NCBI RefSeq assembly: GCF_900141755.1
Contig: NZ_LT670844.1
Coordinates: forward strand, 992,001-1,056,000
Direction: 5' to 3'
DNA from: Bradyrhizobium lablabi
GTDB taxonomy: Bacteria > Pseudomonadota > Alphaproteobacteria > Rhizobiales > Xanthobacteraceae
DNA length: 64,000 bases
Part shown: positions 56,345 to 64,000 of the stretch, piece by piece
Numbering within the stretch: position 1 is the first letter of the stretch
Layout: the number at the start of each line of letters is the position of its first letter
The notes under the pieces: model-generated
What the model was told of the DNA's origin: nothing
The model's input: the letters and a program-made list of their open reading frames with translations, nothing else
The model's database searches: none
Translations under genes and position numbers: made by a program

Positions 56345-57669
56345 TAATAAACCCACAAATGTCCGGGGCCTTCAACCACCCCGGCATGCATGTGGGAGAC
56401 TTTAAAGTGCCACTCAACAGCACCCAAGTTAAAACGAAGCAACCCGGAACCCACGCCGATGGCGGAGGTCTGTACCTTGTTGTCCGGGAGAGCGGCGAAC
56501 GGGTCTGGGCCTTTCGCTTCACTGCACCGGACGGCAAGCGGGCCACGATGGAGTTCGCCGGGGTCGGCGACAAGGAAGGCCAGCTCGGCTTGACCGAGGC
56601 GCGCGACCAGGCGCGCGCATATCGCCTCGCACTCAAAAAGAATGGCATCGACCCGCGGCACAAGAAGAAGATCGACGCTAAGGGCGGCAAGAGCTTCAAG
56701 GAATACTGGGGCGAAAAAGCCCCTGGCTGGTGCGTTGGAAAACACCGCGACGAGCTGAAGTCATGGGAACGGTCCCTTCGTGACATTCCGATCTTGCACG
56801 ATCTCAAGCTCCACGAGATCGACACGCCGCAAGTGATCGAGGCGCTGAAAGGTATCTGGTGGGAGAAGCCGATCACGGCTAACCGGACGCGCGAGCGTAT
56901 CGAGAAGGTCCTCGATGCGGCCAAGGTCGAGAAGTATCGCGCAGGAGAAAATCCGGCTGCGTGGCGCGGCAATCTAAAACTCGTCCTCCCCTCCGCTCGG
57001 AAGCTAAACAAGAAGCGCGGCCATGCGTCCGTCCCCTACGCCAAGGCACCGGCGCTGATGGTCGAGCTGCACAATGACCCCGGCCGAGTCGCGCGCTGCG
57101 TTGAGGTCGGCATCCTGACGGTGACGCGCAGCCAGGAAATCCGCCTGATGGAATGGGACGAGATCAACTTCGACAAAAAGACGTGGCTGATCCCGGCCGA
57201 CAAGATGAAAATAAAAGGGGATGGAGAGGAGAAGCCCAAGGACCACCTGGTCCCGCTGACAGATCAGGCCATTGCGATCATCAAGTCGATGCCGCGGCTT
57301 GGGCGTTATGTGTTCCCCTCAGACCATGCCATCGAGCATCAGCCCTTCTTTCCGAACGCACTGACCAACTGCATCAAGCGTGCGGGATTTGCTTTCACGA
57401 TGCACGGCATGCGGACCACGTTCCGCAATTGGGGCGCCGACAGCAAGGAGCACAATTTCCGCCGCGAAGTGCTGGAGTTCTGTCTCTCACATCGTGTCGG
57501 CGATGAAGCCGAGCTCTCTTACTGGGACAGCGACATGATCGACAGGCGCCGCGTCGTGATGGAGGCGTGGTCGAGATTCATGAAGCCGAATGTAAAACTG
57601 AAATCTACCCGCACCGGTCGTGTCGTGCCCGTCCCCGACGGGCGGCGACCGCGCGCCCGACTACGATAA
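56338..57669 (+). CDS. Tyrosine recombinase (phage/island-type integrase)
   Basis: A 443-residue site-specific recombinase. The N-terminal arm-binding domain of the DUF4102 type contains DGGGLYLVVRESGERVWAFR. The core-binding domain is at about 115-210 and the catalytic domain at about 230-430, with R in TRSQEIRLMEWDE, K in the beta-turn near WLIPADKMKIKG, H and R in MHGMRTTFRNWG, H in LSHRVGDEAEL and the nucleophile tyrosine in SYWDSDMIDRRR. Starts at GTG 56338, or internal ATGs 7 or 16 codons later, are all possible. It marks the left end of an element that runs to the right. No tRNA is adjacent; the target appears to be the 3' end of a response-regulator gene. Confidence 0.9.
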   Translation: MTVINPQMSGAFNHPGMHVGDFKVPLNSTQVKTKQPGTHADGGGLYLVVRESGERVWAFRFTAPDGKRATMEFAGVGDKEGQLGLTEARDQARAYRLALKKNGIDPRHKKKIDAKGGKSFKEYWGEKAPGWCVGKHRDELKSWERSLRDIPILHDLKLHEIDTPQVIEALKGIWWEKPITANRTRERIEKVLDAAKVEKYRAGENPAAWRGNLKLVLPSARKLNKKRGHASVPYAKAPALMVELHNDPGRVARCVEVGILTVTRSQEIRLMEWDEINFDKKTWLIPADKMKIKGDGEEKPKDHLVPLTDQAIAIIKSMPRLGRYVFPSDHAIEHQPFFPNALTNCIKRAGFAFTMHGMRTTFRNWGADSKEHNFRREVLEFCLSHRVGDEAELSYWDSDMIDRRRVVMEAWSRFMKPNVKLKSTRTGRVVPVPDGRRPRARLR

Positions 57670-57712
57670 AGCCGAGTTTACCCGCGAGCTTTAACTAAGG
57701 ACCAAAGCAAAA

Positions 57713-57737
57713 CCCCACCGTCTGCGAAACGGCGGGG
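57713..57737 (+). terminator. Hairpin after the integrase gene
   Basis: CCCC-A-CCGT (57713-57721) pairs with ACGG-C-GGGG (57729-57737) with one mismatch. It is followed by CTGCCTTAAAAAA rather than a T run, so this is a weak terminator at best. Confidence 0.4.
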
Positions 57738-57813
57738 CTGCCTTAAAAAATAGAGCCGGATCATCACTCCGAGCTCGCCACCAAAGTCAGACGGCATGGA
57801 GGTGCCGCAAGAC

Positions 57814-58530
57814 ATGACCAACAATATACAGCCGCCGGCGCTACCGCGCAAGAGTCGCTACCCCATCACGTCATTCCGAGATCGCGTCGTCAGGGTCGAT
57901 CCGAACGATCCCATCGCGGTCTCAAAGGCACGGTCCGCGATTGCCGATCGGTACGCTGCAATGAGTCGGCGTCGGTATGGGGCTCGGCCTACATCGTCCG
58001 GTATCCACTGGATGGCCGCCAAGCGCATCAACGAACTCGAGCGCTACCTCTCTCATCGATACGGTCACCACCTGCCGGACGATGACGCCGGCCGCGAGGA
58101 TCTCGTGATCCTGGCAAATCATGTTGCCCAGAACCGCCATGATCCCCGCGCGAAAATCCTTGGCTTCATTCGCAGATGGGCGCCCTGGATGGTGGCGACT
58201 GAGGCCGAGGCGCTCGCCGACAAGGTCCTGAAGAAGCCCCGTAGATACAGGGCCAAGACGCTCGGAGGCCTGCTGCGCCTTGCAGAGGACGAACGAATCA
58301 ACCTCAACATCGAAACAATTCGCCCCTTCGGTAGGACCGATGCGGACATGGTTGAGGACAAGAAGCGCAAGGACCGGGAGCGGAAGGCAGCCGGCCGGGC
58401 GGCAAATAGGTCTGGTCGCCCCCGTGGGCGACCGAAATCGGAGGGGGGCTCCAAGCCGTGGGAGACCTCTGGCATGTTGGCGACACTCGACTGCGCGACC
58501 TCAAACCCGAGCTTGAGCAGCTCACCGTGA
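57814..58530 (+). CDS. Hypothetical element gene truncated by a transposase remnant
   Basis: GGAGGT ten bases before the ATG at 57814 supports this start (57796 is also open). The protein is basic. Its region around residues 190-215 is rich in K and R (KKRKDRERKAAGRAANRSG), then GRPRGRPKSEGGSKPWETSG. The last motif is the lead-in to a helix-turn-helix ('PWE..G(I/M)SR.TWYRR') in many rhizobial mobile-element proteins. Here the frame departs immediately after PWETSGM into antisense transposase sequence (from about 58478) and stops at 58530, so the native C-terminus is lost. Function unknown; DNA binding is plausible. Confidence 0.6.
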   Translation: MTNNIQPPALPRKSRYPITSFRDRVVRVDPNDPIAVSKARSAIADRYAAMSRRRYGARPTSSGIHWMAAKRINELERYLSHRYGHHLPDDDAGREDLVILANHVAQNRHDPRAKILGFIRRWAPWMVATEAEALADKVLKKPRRYRAKTLGGLLRLAEDERINLNIETIRPFGRTDADMVEDKKRKDRERKAAGRAANRSGRPRGRPKSEGGSKPWETSGMLATLDCATSNPSLSSSP

Positions 58531-58901
58531 ATGCGCGGCGCTCCCCAAAGCGGATTTTCAACGCTCATCCGCCGGATCAGCGCGCGCAATTCTATCTCGA
58601 TTCGCGGGCGCCCTCCCCGCGAGTTCGATTTCCAACGCCAATAGCGACGAAAGCCGGCCCGATGCCACCGCACCAGCGTTTCAGGTTGGACAATCGTAAC
58701 GACCTTCAGGATCGATGGAAACCATCGATACATCTGGACGAGGAACCAGCGGTCGTTGTTGGTAAGCTGAGCTCGACCCCTCACCCTACGCCGCAAGACG
58801 ATCAGCTGATGTCGGAGCACCGCATTCTCCGCCTCAAGCCTGCTCTTCGACTTGAACGGCGAGACCAGCACGGCCAGAAGAAACCAAATCAGCGCGATCA
58901 T
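58479..58901 (-). pseudogene. Transposase remnant (integrase-core type), N-terminal 140 residues only
   Basis: It begins MIALIWFLLAVLVSPFKSKS, continues ENAVLRHQLIVLRRRVRGRA and RWFLVQMYRWFPSILKVVTI, and ends at LLKLGFEVAQSSVA. This is the recognisable N-terminus of a widespread Bradyrhizobium IS transposase with an rve catalytic domain. After SSVA the family sequence is lost and the frame runs antisense through the hypothetical gene at 57814. The DDE domain and the other IS end are therefore deleted, and the remnant cannot transpose. Confidence 0.75.
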
Positions 58902-59413
58902 CGCGCCAATTTAGCCGATTCTGTTACCTGATAAATCAGGATAAGGTTTTCGGTACACACAGGGGCAATTGCTTGGCAATTATTGGATGCACCACGGAGC
59001 ATTTGACATGCCCGCATATTTGGTCCGCACGATTGACAGCATGACCTGGTCGGAGTTTTCGCCGCAACAAGCATTGTCGACTTAGTCGTTTTAGTCGACG
59101 AGGCTGTCGATGCTGACAAATGCGAATATCAACGGTTGGCATCCGGGGATATTATGTGGACCGGCCCAGCCGTCGCTATACCAATTGAAGGCGCGGGCGG
59201 AGACGACGAAGAAATCAGCGAAGCTAAAATCTCTTGGGAAGGCGCCCGCTTCACGGAAAGCTGGAGTAATGTTGTGCACGGCTTCGCAACTGTTTGCAAC
59301 TTTGCTCCGAACTTCACGACGCGGTCACGTTCTGCTCACCTCTCAACTTTGTGAACTTGCAGCCGTGTGAACGTACCCACATCCATCCAGAGCTGGGTGC
59401 GTGTGGAGGCGAT
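58902..59413. other. Non-coding stretch of the element
   Basis: About 510 bp of lower-GC sequence with short open frames on both strands but no ribosome sites or protein-like composition. It probably includes the outer flank of the transposase remnant. No gene called. Confidence 0.5.
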
Positions 59414-59626
59414 ATGGTTAGCAAAGAATATTTGGAAACCGCGCGGACCTTGCTCCGTGCTGCCCAAAACATGACTGACCCAAAGATTGCGGGTCAGCTT
59501 AAGGCGCTTGCCGACGACTACGAGCGTCGAGCTGAGCAAGCCTCGCACGCTGATATGGCCAAGGCATTGGCTCGGTCGGCCGCCCATGCTGAACATGAAC
59601 GCGAGGGAATTGATCGTTTATTGTGA
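59414..59626 (+). CDS. Small helical hypothetical protein, 70 residues
   Basis: GGAGGCGAT precedes the ATG at 59414; the frame is open from 59294 without a site. The sequence MVSKEYLETARTLLRAAQNM continues as charged amphipathic helices (KALADDYERRAEQASHADMAKALA). It is probably a small cytoplasmic helical protein of the kind common in Bradyrhizobium genomes. Function unknown. It ends 10 bp before the DUF305 gene, so the two are probably co-transcribed. Confidence 0.65.
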   Translation: MVSKEYLETARTLLRAAQNMTDPKIAGQLKALADDYERRAEQASHADMAKALARSAAHAEHEREGIDRLL

Positions 59627-59636
59627 CGGAGGTCAA

Positions 59637-60080
59637 ATGTGGCTTTGTTGCACTCGTCCAATCAAGCGGCTCATCCCGCTGGCGACGACAGTATCGATGA
59701 TCTTGGCGACTCCCATTGCCTTGGCACAGGACCAAACAACACAGCGCCGCGTCGCCCCTGCCCCCATCGACAGCAGCGAGCAGCACTTCATAATCGAACA
59801 CGACCTTGCCATAAGCAAAATGAGCCTGAGTATGTTGGTCGGTCCAACAGGCGACGTCGATCACGATTTCGTTGCGGCAATGATGCCCCACCATCAGGGC
59901 GCGATCGATATAGCTCGCGCCGAGCTCAAATACGGCCACAATGACGAGCTTCGGCGTTTGGCTCAGAACATCATCGCGCAACGAGAGCGCGAGATATCGG
60001 CAATGCGTGGCGCTGTTGGAGAGGCGCGGCCCCTGCAGACCAGTGATACGGCGGCACCGGAATCCAAACAGCGTCCGTAG
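59637..60080 (+). CDS. Exported DUF305 protein
   Basis: A 147-residue protein starting at the ATG at 59637 with GACGGAGGTCAA before it. The signal region covers residues 1-30 (IPLATTVSMILATPIALAQ). The DUF305 core is DFVAAMMPHHQGAIDIARAE, with the paired histidines and methionines thought to bind metal, followed by RRLAQNIIAQREREISAM. DUF305 proteins are often found with copper-resistance genes on mobile elements; none are visible here. The tail is rich in P, A and S. Confidence 0.82.
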   Translation: MWLCCTRPIKRLIPLATTVSMILATPIALAQDQTTQRRVAPAPIDSSEQHFIIEHDLAISKMSLSMLVGPTGDVDHDFVAAMMPHHQGAIDIARAELKYGHNDELRRLAQNIIAQREREISAMRGAVGEARPLQTSDTAAPESKQRP

Positions 60081-60165
60081 CCCGCGCAAAGTTATGGGCA
60101 CGGAAACCGCACTTGAGCGCAACCTGAATAACTGAGGTGTCCTCGGAAGATTGCTCTAGCATTCG

Positions 60166-60210
60166 ACGATGAGAGAGGACCTTCTTCCCTATCTACGATG
60201 AGAGAGGACC
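60166..60210 (+). repeat. Duplicated leader/ribosome-site sequence with a 10-codon mini-ORF
   Basis: ACGATGAGAGAGGACC occurs exactly at 60166-60181 and 60195-60210 (29-bp period). The first copy opens a mini-ORF, ATG 60169 to TGA 60201, encoding MREDLLPYLR, which ends inside the second copy. The second copy supplies the AGAGG site of the gene at 60215. Confidence 0.6.
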
Positions 60211-60214
60211 AACC

Positions 60215-60508
60215 ATGATGACGACCAGACTGGCGATTGCCGTGCTCGTGACTGTGGCGTTGGCGGGTGCGCCCTTTGCTGCGGAAGGGAGGAAATACAA
60301 GCACATCAGGCACTATATCTCGACAATGCAATCCGATACTTATGGGACGTCCGGAATGTCGACAACGCGATCCGGAACTTATGGGACATCCGGAACTTCT
60401 GTTGGAACTGTCACCGCTCCGTCAGTGGGGTCGTACTACTGGCCTTCGGTAGGCGTGACAAACGCAGTCCCCACCTGGAGCAACACTACTCCTCCCGTTC
60501 GCAGGTAA
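60215..60508 (+). CDS. Small exported S/T/G-rich protein, 97 residues
   Basis: Residues 1-23 form a signal peptide (TTRLAIAVLVTVALAGAPFA). The mature part has a short basic stretch (RKYKHIRHY). It then carries imperfect repeats of TYGTSGMSTTRSG / TYGTSGTSVGT and a Y/W/P-rich end. Low complexity and no cysteines suggest a surface or periplasmic protein. No family recognised. The tandem ATG ATG start follows AGAGGACCAACC. Confidence 0.6.
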   Translation: MMTTRLAIAVLVTVALAGAPFAAEGRKYKHIRHYISTMQSDTYGTSGMSTTRSGTYGTSGTSVGTVTAPSVGSYYWPSVGVTNAVPTWSNTTPPVRR

Positions 60509-60583
60509 AGGGAAATGCCAACACGCCTCGCGGGATCCCTCGGATGGGTGGCAACCGGTGGCCCATCCATAGTCGGCGGATTG

Positions 60584-60735
60584 GAAGCCCGACCGGGACA
60601 CGCCCAATCCATCGCATAGCCATGCCACCGGCCAGATGGTCCGGTGCTTCGCGATGAAGACGAACTTCATGTCGCTTCCTTCGCGGAGAAGGCTGTGGCC
60701 TTTTTTAGGATATCCCGCATGACCCACCTCCAGCT
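60584..60735 (-). pseudogene. IS3-family transposase remnant (orfA end/orfB start)
   Basis: On the minus strand, MRDILKKATAFSAKEAT ends at a TGA that overlaps the ATG (60670) of MKFVFIAKHRTIWPVAWLCD...GVSRSGF. This is the exact junction of the two overlapping genes of IS3-family elements, including the A-rich CCTAAAAAAGG slippery stretch in orfA. Family similarity stops on both sides after about 150 bp, so only a fragment is left. Confidence 0.75.
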
Positions 60736-61420
60736 TCATGAAACACCTAAACTCGGTGTCCATCAAACCGGCAGCAGCTCACCCCTCTTGGTTTTATCGG
60801 AGCTGTTCGTCGATCATCCTTTTCACTGTCGCACTTGATGAGCCTGTGCGCTCTTCCGAGGGATGCAACCTAGGACAATCGAGATCAACCGCTCAATTGA
60901 ACGTAGGTAAATGTCGGGCATTAAAAGGGGGCACGGAACTATACGAAGGTCTGCCCTTAACCGGCTTCGCCCGGACCGCGCTCAAATGCCTTAGATGCCG
61001 AACGAAGGCGGATATCTGAGGAATTGCAGAGTGCCCCCTGCTCCGGAGGCAGTCGCGTTGCATATCGGAGTGTACACGTCGACGCTCGTCAGGTTTCACG
61101 CTTAAGATCCGAAGGAAGCTTACTCCAAGCCGCTTGAATCGCCTGTCTTGGACCGACCTCGCGATCTCAACGCAACGCGCAGCAGTAAGCGACACGGCAG
61201 CAATCATTGAGGCAAACTCGTTATTCATTCTTTGCGTCAGTTCAAGTAGTTGTTCTCCAAAGTTGCGAATGGCCGCTTTGCGCCAAAACCGGCCGTCCCC
61301 ACAAGGATGCGATTGACCCCTAACGGGCATCAGGCCCTTTCAAAAAGTGACGAGCCGTTTGCGCATTGCCTGGATGGTCGTGGGTACACAAGAACACGCG
61401 AGCCAATTCGATGCTGTTCG
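60736..61420. other. Non-coding, decayed sequence
   Basis: About 680 bp with no supported gene. An open minus frame (60893-61330; FWRKAAIRNFGEQLLEL-like) looks like the recurrent pseudo-coding repeats that litter Bradyrhizobium intergenic regions. It has no ribosome site and unusual composition, so it is not called as a gene. Confidence 0.45.
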
Positions 61421-62317
61421 TCAATCAAATCTCGTTTGGCGTAGCTTTTCGACGCATTCATCGACGAAGGCATGCATCCTGTTCGATAGAAGAGTCGAGT
61501 GGGTGTAGACGACATGCACAGGAATTGGCTCCGGCTCGAATTGTTCCAGGACATATTTGAGTCGGCCGCTTTTTCGGAGGGGCGCGACTTGGTAGGAAAG
61601 AAACATGCCGAGACCCAACCCATCGATGCAGGCGCTCAATGAGCTGTCGATCTCGTTGCAGCTGACCCTGCTGATAATTGGAATCGAGACATTGCGCCGC
61701 CCAACTCTGAAATGCCATTCGCTTCGCGGAGCCAAACCCGTGTGTCTAACGCAGCGGTGTTTCCTGATATCGTCTGGCACTTTTGGAATGCCATTCGAGC
61801 GCAGATATTGCTGAGTTGCGCAAATGACACGACGTACCTGGCCGACGGGGATAGCGACGAGGGAAGAGTCCTTGAGATGCGCGATCCGAACCGCGACATC
61901 CACATGCTCCTCGTCCAGATTTAAGACACGATCGCCAAATCGCAGATCGATGTTCACTTTTGGATGACGACGCAGAAAATCATTAACGACCGGGGCCACA
62001 TAGCGTCGGCCAAACAAGACGGAAGCGCCTACAGTCAGATTTCCCCGCAGTTCCGCTTCGCGCGAGATCAGAGTTTCTTCAGCCTCGTGCGTGGCAGACA
62101 GAATGACGCGACAACGGTCGAGATATAGCGCGCCCTCCTCGGTGAGGCGGATCCGACGCGTGGTGCGATGGAGCAACTTCACGCCGAGATGGCGCTCCAG
62201 CGACGCGAGGATCCGAACCACGGTCGGCAAGGAGGTGTCGAGGGCGCTCGCGGCCCCGGTCAGGCTGCCCTTCTCGACGATCCGCACAAACGTTTCCATC
62301 GCATCGAACTTGTCCAT
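61421..62317 (-). CDS. LysR-family transcriptional regulator
   Basis: A 298-residue regulator. The N-terminal helix-turn-helix contains FVRIVEKGSLTGAASALDTS and LLHRTTRRIRLTEEGALYLD. The effector-binding part (about 90-290) contains VGASVLFGRRYVAPVVNDFL and DLRFGDRVLNLDEEHVDVAVR, the AaeR/DsdC-like branch that often acts on the adjacent divergent gene. It is divergent from the TPR protein at 62490 with a 172-bp spacer. Its regulation target is probably itself and that gene. Confidence 0.88.
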   Translation of the reverse strand: MDKFDAMETFVRIVEKGSLTGAASALDTSLPTVVRILASLERHLGVKLLHRTTRRIRLTEEGALYLDRCRVILSATHEAEETLISREAELRGNLTVGASVLFGRRYVAPVVNDFLRRHPKVNIDLRFGDRVLNLDEEHVDVAVRIAHLKDSSLVAIPVGQVRRVICATQQYLRSNGIPKVPDDIRKHRCVRHTGLAPRSEWHFRVGRRNVSIPIISRVSCNEIDSSLSACIDGLGLGMFLSYQVAPLRKSGRLKYVLEQFEPEPIPVHVVYTHSTLLSNRMHAFVDECVEKLRQTRFD

Positions 62318-62489
62318 GAGGACATTATTACTTCATTTTTTGGAGTAGTCGATTGCATCGAGCACTATTTATTCAGGCAGAGGAAGTTGCGATAGTGGCT
62401 GCCAACCGCCGGCCGACGGCTGTATCCAACAGAGGGTCCGCATGAGCTGCGGCCCCCTGCGGCATTATGCCTAGACAGGGAACCCGATC

Positions 62490-64000
62490 ATGATCAGGAC
62501 GCGTCTGACAACAATCGCCGTCGTCGCTATGGCAGCGGCGTTTGCGCAATCAGCCTTGGCGGCGGCCCCGGAAGCTCTGGGCAAGGTCCACTTCCAGACT
62601 TCGTGCAAACCCGATGCGCAGCAGGATTTCGACCAGGCGATGCTGTACCAGCACTCGTTCTGGTATCGGGCTTCGCAGAAGTCCTTCGAGGACGCGCTCA
62701 AGGCCGATCCCGAATGTGCCATCGCCTATTGGGGCATCGCGCTGAGCCTATTGTACAATCCGCATGTCGCGCCGCCCGTCAAAAACCTCGCGGAGGGCGC
62801 TGCTGCGCTTGAAAAGGGCAAAGCCCTGGGTGCGAAGACGCAGCGCGAGCGCGACTATATCGATGCGCTCGGCGCCATGTACGCCGACTACGACAAGGTC
62901 GACCATCGCACACGCGTCTTGGCCTACCTCAAGGCCATGGAACAACTGGCGCAGCGCTACCCCGATGATGACGAAGCGCAGATCTATTACGCGCTCGCCC
63001 TCAATGTCGCCGCTTCACCCGCCGACAAAACCTATACCAATCAACTCAAGGGGGCGGCAATCTTGGAAAAAATCTGGACGCGTCAGCCGGAGCATCCGGG
63101 AATAGCCCATTATCTGATACACCTTTACGATACGCCGGCGCTCGCCGAGAAGGGGCTCGCGGCGGCGCGCCGCTACGCCAAGGTGGCGCCGGCCGCGGCG
63201 CACGCGCAGCACATGCCGTCGCACATTTTCACCCGGCTCGGCTACTGGCAGGAGTCGATTGCTTCCAACATCGAATCGGGGCGCGTTGCGAAGGAAGCTG
63301 GAGATTTCCACGATCAGCTGCATTCGATGGACTATCTGGTCTATGCCTATCTGCAGCTCGGGCAGGATGGGAAAGCTAAGGCCGTCATCGACGACATGAC
63401 GAAGGTCACCGGCTTTACCGAGACTTTCCTTCCCGCGCCATATGCGCTGGCTGTTTCGCCGGCCCGCTACGCAATGGAGCGCGGCGACTGGAAGGCCGCA
63501 GCGGAGCTGCAGGTCCGCCCCAGCCCGCTCGCGAATGTGCAAGCGATCACGTATTTCGCGCGCGCGCTCGGCGCGGCCCGTTCCGGCAATCCCGAGGCCG
63601 CCAAGATCGACATCGCCAAGCTCGCCGAGCTGCGGGACAAGCTCCGTGATGGAAAAGACGGCTATTGGTCGGAACAGGTTGATATTCAACGGCAGGTCGC
63701 GACCGCCTGGGTCCTTTACGCCGAGGGCAAGCGCGACGACGCGCTGAACGCGATGAGCGCCGCTGCCGATGCCGAAGACAAGACCGAGAAGCATCCGGTG
63801 ACACCGGGCGTGCCCAGGCCGGCCCGCGAACTCTACGGCGTCATGCTGCTTGACAGCGGCAATGCCAAGGAAGCGCTCATCGCCTTCGAAGCGACACTCA
63901 AGAAGGAGCCGAACCGGTTGGGCGCCTATGCGGGAGCAGCGACATCGGCCGAAAAGGCGGGAGACAAGGCCAAGGCCAGGGAGTATTACGAGAAGATTGT
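62490..64000 (+). CDS. Exported TPR-repeat protein, truncated by the window end
   Basis: The reading frame from the ATG at 62490 (AGGGA upstream) stays open to the window edge, at least 503 residues, so no stop is seen. Residues 1-26 form a signal peptide (TTIAVVAMAAAFAQSALA). The opening motif FQTSCKPDAQQDFDQAMLY, then HSFWYRASQKSFEDALKADP and CAIAYWGIALSLLYNP, is typical of a family of periplasmic tetratricopeptide proteins. Further helical repeats follow (for example AHYLIHLYDTPALAEKGLAA and MPSHIFTRLGYWQESIASN). TPR arrays mediate protein contacts; the role here is unknown. The start lies 172 bp from the divergent LysR gene. Confidence 0.85.
   Translation, partial: MIRTRLTTIAVVAMAAAFAQSALAAAPEALGKVHFQTSCKPDAQQDFDQAMLYQHSFWYRASQKSFEDALKADPECAIAYWGIALSLLYNPHVAPPVKNLAEGAAALEKGKALGAKTQRERDYIDALGAMYADYDKVDHRTRVLAYLKAMEQLAQRYPDDDEAQIYYALALNVAASPADKTYTNQLKGAAILEKIWTRQPEHPGIAHYLIHLYDTPALAEKGLAAARRYAKVAPAAAHAQHMPSHIFTRLGYWQESIASNIESGRVAKEAGDFHDQLHSMDYLVYAYLQLGQDGKAKAVIDDMTKVTGFTETFLPAPYALAVSPARYAMERGDWKAAAELQVRPSPLANVQAITYFARALGAARSGNPEAAKIDIAKLAELRDKLRDGKDGYWSEQVDIQRQVATAWVLYAEGKRDDALNAMSAAADAEDKTEKHPVTPGVPRPARELYGVMLLDSGNAKEALIAFEATLKKEPNRLGAYAGAATSAEKAGDKAKAREYYEKI

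Noticed and set aside
54678..56405. 575-residue plus-strand frame opposite the glnE-linked kinase
   Set aside because: Antisense shadow: the kinase motifs are unmistakable on the minus strand, and the frame runs on into the integrase leader.
58119..58478. C-terminal extension of the transposase frame
   Set aside because: After SSVA the frame is only the antisense of the truncated element gene, not transposase.
60893..61330. 145-residue minus-strand frame in the island
   Set aside because: Resembles recurrent pseudo-coding repeats in Bradyrhizobium intergenic DNA; no ribosome site and no family.

Overview
The window looks like chromosome of a high-GC alphaproteobacterium of the Bradyrhizobium/Rhodopseudomonas type (Nitrobacteraceae). 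The support is the strong GC bias at codon position 3, the glnE plus sensor-kinase pair, the complete oxalate (oxc/frc) locus, several small proteins of a kind I associate with Bradyrhizobium, and dispersed CGTCAT...ATGACG repeats. The species assignment is inference. No rRNA, tRNA or CRISPR array was seen.

Layout. 0-1.5 kb: start of an ABC sugar-type operon (minus strand) with three copies of a candidate operator upstream. 1.8-9.4 kb: a heavy-metal-type RND pump (czcBA-like, minus) facing an OmpR-type two-component system (plus). The same CTTAC-N6-CTTAC direct repeat lies 87 bp from the start of each unit, and an unlisted 39-residue membrane protein sits between them. 9.4-11.9 kb: a DUF4153 membrane protein and small proteins. 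12.1-17.2 kb: a catabolic cluster with a D-2-hydroxyacid dehydrogenase, LigI-like lactonase, TctC-type binding protein, GntR regulator and split ThDP decarboxylase of the ComDE type. 17.3-18.1 kb: a VanZ-like protein and a DUF1236 protein sharing a bidirectional terminator.

18.3-33 kb is the oxalate locus: an NDP-forming acyl-CoA synthetase, GntR/FCD regulator, oxalyl-CoA decarboxylase, formyl-CoA transferase, oxalate/formate antiporter, CBS-domain protein and a PanE-like reductase. A sulfide-detoxification cassette (TSUP exporter, BigR-type repressor, persulfide dioxygenase, peroxiredoxin, DUF442 protein and divergent sulfide:quinone reductase; 24.7-29.3 kb) sits inside it. Five near-identical palindromes (TGGCAT-N5-ATRCCW) on both sides of the sulfide cassette define a probable oxalate regulon, which includes a 45-residue protein.

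33-42 kb: a nitronate monooxygenase-type enzyme, quinone-oxidoreductase-like enzyme, SMP-30 lactonase, a CDF metal exporter with an extended tail, a PAS sensor kinase of the PleC/DivJ/PdhS type and a class III adenylate cyclase. 42.3-47.2 kb: an IclR-regulated cluster with a TauD-type dioxygenase, ferredoxin, CYP153-like P450 and MFS transporter. 47.4-51.6 kb: an AcrAB-type RND pump. 51.7-56.15 kb: glnE and a sensor kinase that has no adjacent response regulator.

56.15 kb to the right edge looks like an integrated element. A tyrosine recombinase begins immediately beside the kinase start codon, within repeat-rich DNA. It is followed by a gene cut by a transposase remnant, IS3 debris, small exported proteins (one DUF305), a LysR regulator and a TPR protein that runs off the window.
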